Below are positions 1 through 10,113 of a stretch of DNA of 64,000 nucleotides, one piece after another; the stretch's first letter is position 1; every line of letters begins with the position of its first letter. This DNA is from Limnoperna fortunei (taxonomy: Eukaryota; Mollusca; Bivalvia; Mytilida; Modiolidae). The position numbers were made by a program, and so were the translations under genes. The notes below the pieces were generated by a model. The model had not been told where the DNA came from. It did not search any database and was given only the letters and a program-made list of their open reading frames with translations. The stretch spans positions 43,177,927 through 43,241,926 of the forward strand of contig OX104119.1 in the NCBI GenBank assembly GCA_944474755.1, given 5' to 3'.

Positions 1-1621
1 TGTTTATTGTCCAAATTGCGGTATTCTAATGACGATTGAAATCTTTCTGTACGAAAAAAAAACTTGTGACAACATAAAAGTAAAACCTCCGTGTTTATTG
101 TGCATATTTGATAGTTGCATGTGAAATTTCACAAAAAGAATCAAATCTAGTGCGACAATTTTGCGATACAAAGTGGATTAGTGTTTGCATGATTGCAACG
201 AAGGCGCAATAATGCGTGGTGTTTGTGCCTTGTATGTCCTTCGGTTTACAAGGTTTAAGGGAACAATTATTATAATTACCGTATTTAGGGTTGTATTATC
301 CGCGGTCTTTTTCTTTTAATCTAAGTTGGAAAGGAATGGTGCGGATTATACATAAATGCAGACTCGATAAAGTGTCTTTCGTCCCGTTGAATGTTGTCAG
401 GAGCTGTCGCCATTTGTTGTTGTGTTATATGCGGGATATTTTCGTACTATTCTAACATGATTCTTTTACAAACTTCCATATAAATACGTTGTAATGATAT
501 TAATTTTTACTTTAAATTATTTTTAGAAATGTTATAATAATTATATAGGATAATTATATATGACGAACAAAAATTAAAACGGATACGACAATAGCGGATG
601 TGTAACCTGTATTGCGTATATTATGGCGTCGTTATGTAATTTCAAATGTTTGAATATCGATGTTTTGATTGCAATCATTAAGAGATTAAAATAAAACGTG
701 TAATCTTTTTGTTTTCTTTGTTTTCATTGATAAATGAAAGTTGACAAATTGTTTTGGTTTTGAAATGTGTGAATATCCGTTTCAACAACGATCAAAATAG
801 ACGTTATAAGAATGCACTATTTTTTATTTAATTTATTACAATCACTAGAAATGAATAAAACTATAAATAAAAATTATATTTTAAGAGATAATAAATTACA
901 TATAACAGTAAAAAACTGTTAAAAAGCGTGACCAAGTCGGACTCGATGTCTTCATCTTGAGACGTTTTTGACGTGCGGATTGTACATGCATATACGAATT
1001 TTTCCCCAATTTTTCTGGCTCAAGAAAGGGGTGCGAACAATACATAAATGCGGACTATACACTATTAATATATTTATGAATTTGGAATTGATGCTCTCGT
1101 AACACGTCAGACATGTGGCGCATTAGTAATGTTTACTTTAGCTAACAGTAAGCAATACACCAGTGGTATCAGTGCTTTGTCCAGCTTCTAGTTTCGATAT
1201 AAATTCATTTTCTCGCTAAATAAACAGTCATAACTGAATTGTTTTAAATTAGATTGAAGTCAATACAATTACAAACTACAGATGGAAGCAAATAAAAGTA
1301 CTTGTAAAGTTTACAATACGGAAAAATGTTTTTAAACGAAACTCAACAGCATTAGTTTTATTGTTTTGTGTTATTACTGTGTATCATAAAACTAGAAACG
1401 TGAAATGCAGACGTGAAATATATATGATATCCACATATTTACGTGAAATGTGTGTGATGTATAAAAGCGTTAAACGAAGTTGACTGAATAAATCAAAGTC
1501 AGCAAGACATGCACATCTGGTATGGCAGTATATCTGGAAGCTATAATTATTAAACAAAAATAAATAAAATTTTAAGGAACCTGTCGTTTATCATCACATT
1601 ACCACGTAACGGACTTTCCGT
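1..1621. other. AT-rich non-coding DNA with repeat fragments
   Basis: I see no convincing coding exon here. Two stretches share a motif of the form GGTGCGGATTATACATAAATG (about 342-366) and GGTGCGAACAATACATAAATG (about 1036-1066), followed by CGGACT-like sequence. This resembles the ends of pogo-type Tc1/mariner DNA transposons, but no transposase can be read, so it is at best a pair of terminal fragments. Confidence 0.3.
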
Positions 1622-2434
1622 TTTAAAGCCACAGGCACTTGTTTCAGAAAAAATTAACGCAATATACTGTAATATAACACAAGGTTCTTAACTTTTGAAA
1701 AAAATTTTTTTTTGACCAGCTCTTGAATTTCAAGAATTTTTCGATCGGACGTCAGCGTTTCAGATTTAGGAACCACACAACCTTTAACTACAGTAATTTA
1801 TTTACAAAACCATGTATATTAGCTTCCAATCAACAACGTCACAGCCAGTTTTTTGTACGTCAAGCCAGTCATTACAAAATTCTCACAGTGGAATGGAAAT
1901 TTGAACTTCGCACTGAATTTGATTGAAAGAAAAGTCTTAAGAGTCTAGAGTATTGAAACTTTTTTGGTCTATAAATAGAAATTAATTCAAATTTTCAAAT
2001 TTTCTAACCCACATTATTAAGCAAATACACAGCATATCAGGAATCTTTTTACACAGATTGATGCATCATAATTATTTACATCAAAGAATAATTCCCATAT
2101 TTTTTTAACAAACTTTATTTTATTTATAAGTTCAGTGCGGACTTCAAATTTCCATTTCATTGTGAGAATTTTGAAATGACTGACGTCAAGTACAAACAAC
2201 TGGCTGTGACGTTGTTGATTGGCAGCTAAGGTAGGTGTGTTATATATTGTTTTGTAGATAAATTACTGTAGTTTAAGGTTTTGTGGTTTCCAAATCCGAA
2301 ACGCCGACGTCGGATCGAATAATGCTCGAAATTCAAGAGCTGGGCGAAAAACTTTTTTTCAAAAGTTCAAAACCTTGGGTTTTATTAGATTATAGGGGGT
2401 AATTTTTTCTGAAACAAGTGCCTGTGTTTAAAGC
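1622..2434. mobile_element. Foldback MITE with 8-bp target duplication
   Basis: A non-autonomous DNA transposon of 797 bp (1630-2426). The outer ends are CACAGGCACTTGTTTCAG and its reverse complement. The arms remain inverted repeats of each other for about 300 bp each (about 1630-1925 and 2130-2426), around a spacer of about 200 bp. The octamer TTTAAAGC lies directly outside both ends (1622-1629 and 2427-2434), an 8-bp target-site duplication. Eight-base duplications are known for hAT and P-type transposases, so the mobilising enzyme was probably of one of those kinds. The terminal bases do not settle which. Short open frames within it are by-products of the inverted arms. Confidence 0.85.
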
Positions 2435-2699
2435 AAAGAAAAACACAGCATCAGTGAATTATTTCTTAGAAGACAACTACGATATATTTTAGATATTTAA
2501 GGTACCTACAACAAGCACCATTTTCGCCATAAACTGGCTATTCATCAGTTGACGAAACTGATAACTATAGTTAATATAATTGGAACAGGCCTTCAAGACA
2601 CGCTGTCCTCGTCGCGTGTTGCTCATACTGCACAAATAATTTTTTACCACGTTTGTAGTCTCAAAGGGTTTAACGCACATCATACACTGCACGAAACAA

Positions 2700-3180
2700 T
2701 AACTTTTAAGATAGTCAAAAGGTATCCAAAAGTCCCAATTTTGAATACATTTTGTTGTCTTTTGAACACATTTTTAAAAAATACAAAAGATCTAAAAGAT
2801 CATCTTTTTGTATACCTTTTTGACTTCAAAAGTCAGTCGAAATGGCCCACTTTTGATTTGACAAAAGGTGTTGCAAAGTTTACCTTTCTAGATCTAAAAT
2901 GTGTTCAAAAGGTGAACAACAAAATATGACCTTTTTTTCCAAAATATAATCTGTTGTCGACAAAAGATAATAAAAAGATCATATATCAACAAAAAAAAGG
3001 TGATGAAAGGTAGTCCACAGATGCTATTTTCAAAACCAAAAGACCAAGGTCATATGGTATTTTGACCAAATTAAAATCCAAAAGGTCTCCTTTTGTATTG
3101 ATGAAATTACAAAAAATTGCACAAAAGGTTACTTGTTATAATCTAAAATATGGTCAAAAGGTTATGAATTTCCATATTTT
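2700..3180. repeat. AAAAGGT-rich subterminal repeat block
   Basis: CAAAAGGT recurs on both strands, for example near 2719, 2871, 2908, 3079, 3124 and 3157, with inverted ACCTTTT near 2813 and 2930. Spacing is irregular. The same motif reappears just inside the other end of the 9.4-kb unit (near 11,946). Such clusters are where CACTA transposases bind in known elements; that role here is inference. Confidence 0.55.
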
Positions 3181-3867
3181 TCATGGATAATATTTCAAAA
3201 TGGACATTTAGGTTAGGGGAAAGATGATATGATGAAAAAAAGCTGCATGCACAGGTCGGCTCACGTGGATTTGGTTTTTTCAACCTATCCAGAATCAGCA
3301 TTCCACAAATGTCCACCTTGACCTCTCATTTTGTAAAACAGTGAGCATCATTGCTCACTTACATTTATCAACAATAACAGTCTTGTGATGAAAAAGAACA
3401 TGTCTAGTCCAATGAAAAGTTTGTGCAAGTTTTACTCTAGAAATATTGCTGACATTGTGCTCACTTAAGCTCCAATATTGGACTGTTGAATTTGTATCAA
3501 TAGGATGACCACTAACTTGAACAATGGTCAAGGAATTCAAGATGACACAGCATTAAGAAAGTAGAGTTAAAAGTGTACTAGCTAATGTACAATTGCCTGT
3601 ATATATCACTGAGCTGACAGGCTTGTCTAATGGCAATTAATCCCTAAGGTGTTACAATTTTCTCATTTTCAAGAGGATAAATATTACATAAAAAAGAAAC
3701 AATTTAACGATTTATTGAATAAATGCTCATTATGTCAATATGTACATTTTTCAATCTGTTTTACAATCCAAGAGGAAGGTGTTCTAGTTCATTTCTGGTT
3801 GCTCATTTTCTGTCCTTTCTGCTTTTGATTGAAGAAATGTCAATAAATTTACAGTCTAATTTTATCT

Positions 3868-4038
3868 TTTATTCTATAAATTTATCCAGCTTCGAAGATG
3901 TCTAGTATGTAATAAATCCATCTTGACATTCCTCATACATGTCATATGAGGACATATATAGGCCATTAAGACGGGTCTTATCTTCTCGATATCTCTGATC
4001 TCCATATTGTCTAGTGCAGCTATTATCCGCTTGGCTTT
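3868..4038 (-). CDS. Candidate terminal exon with poly(A) signal
   Basis: Read on the minus strand, a pyrimidine-rich acceptor (TTTTTCAG ending at 4039) opens an exon of about 135 bases that stops at TAG (3902-3904) in one frame, encoding a Tyr/Asp-rich tail ending DMYEECQDGFITY. A second frame stays open slightly longer. AATAAA lies about 30 bases past the stop (3868-3873), as expected for a 3' end. The product is not recognised. It would be the last exon of the minus-strand gene suggested by the exons at 4798-4898 and 5342-5380, but the splice phase only fits if a second AG four bases further in is used. It lies wholly inside the CACTA-like unit. Confidence 0.3.
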
Positions 4039-4797
4039 CTGAAAAATATACAGTGTATGTGTGTGTGTTACAGATCTAGACATAACTAAAATGATATGTG
4101 GCACATTATGTAATAATAATAAATGTTGACATTTTGTATAAAACATCCATAAAACTGAACATTTGGGAGCTGAGGGGGCTGGAGGGGGGGGGTCCATTAA
4201 CATGGTAACAATTCGTATATTTTTCCCAAAATAACAGTAAATTTAAAATAATGATAACACTAACAGATAAAAGCAATTTACATGAGAAAACAATACAGTG
4301 AGTTCATAAATCGAAAAAACAGATAACAGCAGAATCTCATCAAAGGGCGATACGGTGAAGAAATGCATTAATTAATCAGTGTTTCCATAGTAACTAGTAT
4401 GTGATCTTATGTATATCCCTCCCTTCATATGGAAACTCAATTACATTGAAATAAGTGGTGATTAAAATGAATTAACAGATAACAGAAAAAATCATGTAAT
4501 TAGTAAACAGTGTTCTGACTAGTATTATTAAACAGCAAACAGTGTTTTTATTTACATTATAACAATTAACAACAATGTCAATTTAAAAAAAAAACAGATA
4601 ACAGCTAATGGTTGAAAGTTAACAGTTGCTTTCTACTGTTTCGAATTTGTCATTTAGAACACTCCATATTAAATTAGTAAGCATTTGCTCATCAGTGAAG
4701 GTTGTGATTTGCTTTTAACATATGTATTCTGATCATCTCCTTTTTATTTATACACTCAAAGAAATTCAAGACTGAAAAAAGTATTATCGTAACATAC

Positions 4798-4898
4798 TTC
4801 TTTTTTCCCGTTCTAGTGATGTTTTCTTCTTTTTCTAGACGTCTAGATTGTCGTTCCTGCTTCTTTTGTCTGGCAGTACATGTATCTGTTAATAGCAT
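4798..4898 (-). CDS. Candidate internal exon, basic coiled-coil
   Basis: On the minus strand a strong acceptor (nine T then CAG) precedes 101 bases that end at a consensus GTATGT donor. In phase 0 the exon encodes a highly charged stretch containing ARQKKQERQSRRLEKEEN, which looks like a basic, helical or nuclear-targeting segment. It follows in frame from the 39-base exon at 5342-5380. The function is unknown. Both splice sites are good, but one exon of 34 codons is weak evidence without transcripts. Confidence 0.35.
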
Positions 4899-5341
4899 CT
4901 GAAAAAAAAATAACAAATTCATTTGCAAGTACTCTAAATCCTCTTCAATTTTAGTAGTTTCTTTTTACAATCTGAACATTAGAAAATGACAGATATTGCA
5001 TATAAAAGTCATTATTATTCAAACAGTTATGACACTAACCCCTTCATCTAGCCCCCACCCCAAACCACACACAGAAGCAAGTACAATTTTAAGTACAATA
5101 TTTAAATAAAAATAATATTTTTGCAGTATAGCTTGTTAAAAACATAATACATGAAATATAAGTCATACTCATTCATATAATGTGAACTATATTCAGACAA
5201 TAAATGCTTTTGTATGATTATCTCCCCTTTCAATTTGCAATATGGCGGATATGTGTTCTGTTGGGTGTGATTTTCCATTGCTTGAATGCAGTGGACAAAC
5301 TCAAAGATAAAACAGATTTATGTATTCTTGGATATAAATAC

Positions 5342-5380
5342 CTGATCTGAAGTACTTTCATCGTCGGAGTCAACACTTTG
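5342..5380 (-). CDS. Candidate 39-bp microexon, acidic
   Basis: On the minus strand the acceptor TATACTCAG and donor GTATTT bracket 39 bases that encode QSVDSDDESTSDQ in phase 0, a Ser/Asp/Glu-rich peptide of the kind found in phosphorylated linkers. A further acidic segment (DDEILEDSALS, about 5472-5505) with an acceptor and a GTAGGT donor lies just upstream, but its phase does not join cleanly. The putative gene would start near 5706, where an ATG opens MASCVCACAG. This is an inference from splice signals only. Confidence 0.3.
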
Positions 5381-6333
5381 CTGAGTATAAAAAGAACAAT
5401 GTGGCAGTCGATGTCATGTGCGTCAGTGGTAAATTTCAATCTAGACATTCTTGTTTATCAGTAAACCTACTGACAGTGCTGAATCCTCAAGAATTTCATC
5501 GTCTGAGATATCAAATACAACACTAACCATAATAATTGTTCGAACTACTAAGTTCACAAGAATGAAAGCACGTAATCTTGACTTTTTTACTGAAAGGTGA
5601 GCACCGTCTTTAAAAATAGGCGCCGAGGCCTGGCATTTAGAAAATTGAGATGCTGATTGGATGTGGTTAATGATATCGATTCCGGCACACGCGCAAACGC
5701 ACGAAGCCATGTGCACTGTGGCCTTGTATTTTGTGTAAGTAGAATCTGTAGTATCTTAATATAATTTATGTTTTATAGTTATTCAATTTAAATTTTGGTA
5801 AGTGTACAGTGTAAAATAACATACTTTTACATTATAATACAATTTATAAATAAAAATATATTTATAGATGTTACCACAAAATTTTCACTGTGCTGGTGCA
5901 CACTATCAACACTTTCCATTTTTAAATAAATAAATGGCTGTATAAAAATGTGCTTGTCAACATCCTTTCAATGTATATATATTTTAAATACTTAATAACT
6001 AGCACACTTTGTTACATTTTCTATTTTAGAAACAAAAAGGCACATTTTGTTTATTTGACACATGTATTATTACTACATGTACTTCAAATTCAACTTGGAT
6101 ACTAAAAAATATCCATAAGGACATCTATTCAACTAGAATAGTAGTAGTATACTCTCATATCTTAGTAAATGTTCAGTATTTCATAAATTTTTGCTAATAG
6201 TTGGTTTTTTATAGTTAAAAAAAGTACATTTAATTTGTACTAAAATTTTGAAAATGGATCCGGAGTTAAACCAATTTTGATTTTCCATCGTGGACAAATT
6301 TGAAGTCTCATATAAAAACCCCTTTTAAGCCGT

Positions 6334-6352
6334 GGGGCGGGGGGGGGGGGGG
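6334..6352 (+). other. G-run (14 consecutive G)
   Basis: GGGGC followed by fourteen G. A similar 14-G run lies at 8086-8099 and a 9-G run at 4184-4192. These tracts are prone to polymerase slippage and sequencing error and could form quadruplex structures. No function is implied. Confidence 0.6.
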
Positions 6353-6711
6353 TCATTTTGCCTCAGAAACTGATATATGGCCAAAAAAAAATGTGTGTTT
6401 CCGGTTACCCGAACCTACCTATTTTTTTGAAGCCGACCCTAAAGGTTTTTTTTGCGTTTTAACAGAGGTTACTTTGAACCGGAAAACTGGGTTTTAGTTA
6501 TATTTTCTTATTATATAGATAGAGATGAAATATCAAATTTTCCGAGTGACAGAAATCACAGTAAATCACATGTGAAAATTATCGTTTATTTTCACTCTCG
6601 GGTTTTTGCCTGCCGTTGGTTTTGTACTATACAGATATTCATCCGCCGTTCATAAAATTTAGGATTAAGCATTAAAATTTTACGAAAACAATTTTGATCT
6701 ATATAATAAAT

Positions 6712-6881
6712 AGGATAATCAATTGGGCATCGTGAATATCCAAAATATGATCACTCGTGCCGCATAAAGCATCAGATTGAACTCATGCGCGGAACAAGTT
6801 CCACGCACTCGTTTAATCAGATACGTTATGCGGCACTCGTGATCATATTTTGGATATTCACTCCGCCCAATTAATTATCCT
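6712..6881. repeat. 170-bp hairpin (palindromic MITE-like element)
   Basis: AGGATAATCAATTGGGC at the left pairs with GCCCAATTAATTATCCT at the right. Almost the whole interval is an imperfect inverted repeat with arms of about 75 bases, including GTGAATATCCAAAATATGATCAC and TCGTGCCGCATAA blocks. No coding capacity. It is most likely a small MITE or foldback element inserted in the CACTA-like unit. The flanks (ATAAAT on both sides) may be a duplication but are too AT-rich to be sure. Confidence 0.7.
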
Positions 6882-7754
6882 ATAAATACTTCCGCCCCAA
6901 CATTACTAATTTAACCAACATGATTCCCAAAAAAAAAAATCGTCCTATGAGTACCTTCCTATTTTATAATTCTATGTAACCGGAAACAAACATATTTTTT
7001 TGTTTGGCCTAACATTAAAGATAAAGTAATAAACACATTTTACAAGTTTTGAAGTTATTTTAAAAAATAACAATTTTAAACTCTAGGTACAATATAATGT
7101 ATCTACTGAATCACCAAAATATCAATGAGGTCGTAGTATTTGCATAAACTTATCATCTTAAAAAAACATTGTCAAAAGGCTATATATGTAAAGTATTATA
7201 TATTTTACTGTGGGGAAACAACCCAGAGCGAACAGTTATCTGGTTGAAACATAAGTCAGGGGCTAACTGACTTGATACCGCCTTAAGGTACTAAAATTGT
7301 GATACAAAGATACAAATCTGTCAAAAGGGCATCATTTTATTCATCAATACATAATTTACATTCTTGTGGCTTGATATACATTAATACTCTGTATACATGA
7401 CGTAGGACAAAATATAAAGTAATCAAAGAAATGGGCCAACATATGCTTATTAATTTATAAAATTTAATGACTAAATATATTTATACAATGTAAATGCCTA
7501 GTGTTATGATACCATTTTATGTATCGTTCATTTGGACTGCTTCTCATTATCGACGAATATAGTTCTCCAATATAAACCGTGTATTTCTTTGAATATTATT
7601 TATATATTGTGTTTTTTTGTAGGTAAATATTGCTACCTAAACCTTAGCAGATTTTCGTATGAAAGTACACAATCATCAATACATGTATAACTGAACCATT
7701 GAAGCTCAGCTATGGAGATGTGTTTACTATAATTCATAATTTTGTGGTTTGCAG

Positions 7755-7809
7755 CAGGGCAAGAAATTGCTTCGACAAGATGTCTAAATACAGATTCATT
7801 GAAGGAATG
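7755..7809 (+). CDS. Candidate internal exon, plus strand
   Basis: The acceptor TTTGTGGTTTGCAG and donor GTAAGC bracket about 54 bases. One frame is open and reads GQEIASTRCLNTDSLKE. A tentative chain continues through a short AG-GT interval near 7920-7950 to the exon at 8427-8501. The product is not recognised. It lies within the CACTA-like unit, divergent from the minus-strand candidate exons. Confidence 0.3.
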
Positions 7810-8077
7810 GTAAGCCACAATAAATTATCAGCTTATTAAAAATAATAACTTCTGGCGAGTCTTACAAATATTATTATCTCTGTGTTAAACATGTTTGACT
7901 CCTACTCAGTTATTGATCCAGGAGCATTCATCTGATGAGATTTACAAAGGAGGTAGGGGGGAGGTGTTGTAATAAAACTAATAGAAGTTGTGTTATATTT
8001 TGTAACATAATTTACATAAATTCCATTGAATAACCCAAATATTATACTACGGTAATAAAGCCCCGCCTACTCCTATG

Positions 8078-8281
8078 TATTTATTGGGGGGGGGGGGGGA
8101 AGCTGGAGTACCTGCAGCAACCCCCGACCTTCAGTAGGAAAACTGGCAATCCTTGTACAATTAATATTGAAGTCTATTACACCCTACCCGCAGTTTGACT
8201 CGAACCAGCAACCTCAGTGTTGACAGGCCATATGATCAATAGTAGACGAACTACCTTAACCACTCGGCTACCGAGGCCTCT
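8078..8281 (-). mobile_element. tRNA-derived SINE, diverged copy
   Basis: The sequence reads, in reverse, as the SINE family common in this window: a tRNA-like head with a GGCCTCGGTAGCCGAGTGG A-box region at the right end, a GGTTCGAGTC-like B box, then the GACAAGGATTGCCAGTTTTCCT and CGGGGG..CTCCGGCTTCC blocks. The tail end is replaced by a 14-G run, so the copy is truncated or eroded. It sits inside the CACTA-like unit. Confidence 0.8.
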
Positions 8282-8426
8282 GATACCTGAATGGGGGTAA
8301 ATGTATCGTGCTTTCATGCCAGACACAGCTGTTCATACTAGTAGGATATGTTGCTTAGTTAAGTTTTAGTTTTTACTTTTCATAAACTGTGTACTTATTT
8401 TAATTTTTACATGTAATTTTACAAAG

Positions 8427-8501
8427 GAGTTTACAAGAATGAGGAAAGAAATGGTTAAAGCAAGAAGAGTAAGGGGACACAAAGCAAAGAATCAAAAGCA
8501 G
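8427..8501 (+). CDS. Candidate internal exon, very basic
   Basis: An AG acceptor (ATTTTACAAAG) and a CAG|GTTAAA donor enclose 75 bases, exactly 25 codons in phase 0, with high Lys/Arg content (MRKEMVKARRVRGHKAK). The acceptor lacks a good pyrimidine tract. This could be part of the same plus-strand gene as 9313-9500, although the phases do not join directly. The product is not recognised. Confidence 0.3.
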
Positions 8502-8851
8502 GTTAAATTTTAATTGAATTTACATGTATGTTCTACTTCCTGTATTAAAATGTTTCTGCCCTAAATTACTGGGTAGATATAAAGATCAAAAGTTTGAATT
8601 GTGTGTGGGTTTTTTATCTCCCAAAATCTGGTAACAGAATAAATAATGGAAACCTGTACCAGAACTTGGCTGTCATACATCTGATGAAGTAGAGAAATAA
8701 AACAACAATAGTGATTTTTGTGTGCCGGTCATTTGGGCCGTCACATGGGATAAAAATATTGGATCTAGTCATATTTTGGCAGACCGTACCGAGGATTTTC
8801 GCCGACTGTGGTATGACACTGTCACTTGGAAATTTTGCAGTTTGAATTTTG

Positions 8852-9109
8852 TTTGTTTGGCGGTGTTTAACGCCACTTTCAGCAATTTTTCAGCTATATC
8901 ATGGCGTCTAGTTTTTATTGGGGGAGGAAGCCGGAGTACCCGGAGAAAACCCCCGACCTTCGGTAGGAAAACTGGCAATCCTTGTCAATTAAGATTGGAG
9001 TCGAGTACACCCTGCCTGCAGTGAGAATCGAACCCGCAATCTCAGTGTTGACAGACCACGTGATCAATAGTAGACGAACTACCTTGACCACTCGGCCACC
9101 GAGGCCCCG
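8852..9109 (-). mobile_element. tRNA-derived SINE, full length
   Basis: A complete copy in reverse orientation. The tRNA-like head (GGGGCCTCGGTGGCCGAGTGG, then a GGTTCGATTCTC B box) is at the right, followed by the central CTCCGGGTACTCCGGCTTCC block and a tail ending GTGGCGTTAAACACC plus an AAAC-type simple repeat at the left. Perfect 11-bp target duplications TTTGAATTTTG flank it (8841-8851, 9110-9120), which proves retroposition. The head supplies an internal Pol III promoter. Open frames across it are spurious. Confidence 0.93.
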
Positions 9110-9312
9110 TTTGAATTTTGACATGTCAAACTTGTTTACTAGGTTTCAGTCAATTTTAATACAAATTTTACTTGTATGGTATACAGTCACTTCAAAATAT
9201 TTGCCATCAAAAATCATTTTTTGGTCCAACTTTAAACACATTATGATATCATTTTTCTGTTGGTTGTAGTTATAAAATATTTTGATTGTTTCAATTTTGC
9301 ATTCCATTTCAG

Positions 9313-9500
9313 GTACAGAAAAACAAATCATAATTGAACTTGAAGTGGCCACCAAGTGTATAGAACATTTAGAAAAGAAACAGTTGTTCCTAGTGAAAAT
9401 AATCAATATCTTAAAGAAAGAGACTTTGTTTTCAAACATGGTAAAATACCAGAGAAGTGCAAGATTCTTGCAAAGGAAATATAAGCAAATTAATGATTGA
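9313..9500 (+). CDS. Candidate 3'-terminal exon, coiled-coil protein
   Basis: A strong acceptor (CATTCCATTTCAG) opens a 188-base exon whose phase-1 frame is uninterrupted to TGA at 9498-9500. The roughly 62-residue product is rich in Glu, Lys, Ile and Leu with heptad-like spacing (IIIELEVATKCIEHLEKKQ ... YQRSARFLQRKYKQ), so a C-terminal coiled coil is likely. No family is recognised. It lies just outside the SINE at 8852 and inside the CACTA-like unit, so it may be a captured host exon or an element gene. Confidence 0.4.
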
Positions 9501-9715
9501 ATGTGAAGTTTGTAGTCACTGAATTGAAATTCTCTAGTTGTCAACAATATGTACTAGTTATAGAATAGTTAAAATATCATTACAGTATTAGGAAAATATT
9601 AAACAATAGTTGATTAGTTTGGAGGAATATTTTTTCTGATGCTCTTGTTCTTTTTGCAAGAATGAAGTTTACAATGACACGCTTAATTTATTGGTAAATG
9701 AGCTGCAATACCTAG

Positions 9716-10113
9716 GAGAAAGCGTGCACACTAAGCTTCTGTTTTTTAATGGGAGTGTGCACACAATTCTGTGAAGCCGCTGCCCTTGGGGAGAAAGCAT
9801 GCACACAAACTAGTGAAGCCGCTACTCCTTGCATTGGGAGAAAGCGTGCACACAAACCAGTGAAGCTGCTACTCCTTGCTTTGGGCAAAAGCGTGCACAC
9901 AAACAAGTGAAGCCGCTACTCCTTGCATTGGGAGAAAGCATGCACCCAAACCAGTGAGCCCCTAATCCCTTGCTTTGGGAAAAAGTGTGCACACGAACCA
10001 GTGAAGCCACTACTCCTTGCATTGGGAGAAAGCGTGCACACGAATCAGTGAAGCCGCTACTCATTGCATTGGGAGAAAAGGTGTACACAAACCAGTGAAG
10101 CCGCTTCTCTTAG
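9716..10113. repeat. 47-bp minisatellite, about 8.5 units
   Basis: Tandem units of 47 bp built on AGAAAGCGTGCACACAAACC, AGTGAAGCCGCTACTCC, TTGCATTGGG, with about 5-15% divergence. The first two units are shorter. The period is not a multiple of three, so the long antisense open frames across it do not encode a regular repeat protein. There are no unique spacers, so it is not a CRISPR-like array. Confidence 0.92.

Noticed and set aside
2549..2929. 126-codon plus-strand frame.
   Set aside because: It crosses the left end of the CACTA-like unit and its AAAAGGT repeats, and no family resemblance is visible.
8999..9109. tRNA-Leu/Ser-like gene at the SINE heads.
   Set aside because: The cloverleaf is incomplete and always joined to the SINE body.
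8722..9269. Overlapping 69-100-codon frames on both strands.
   Set aside because: They translate the SINE at 8852-9109 and its flanks.
9712..10088. Antisense open frames of 64-88 codons with repeated CARFLPMQGV-like segments.
   Set aside because: They arise from a 47-bp repeat whose period is not divisible by three, so the peptide does not repeat in frame.
9716..10113. Regular repeats resembling a CRISPR array.
   Set aside because: Units are contiguous with no unique spacers, and the genome is eukaryotic.
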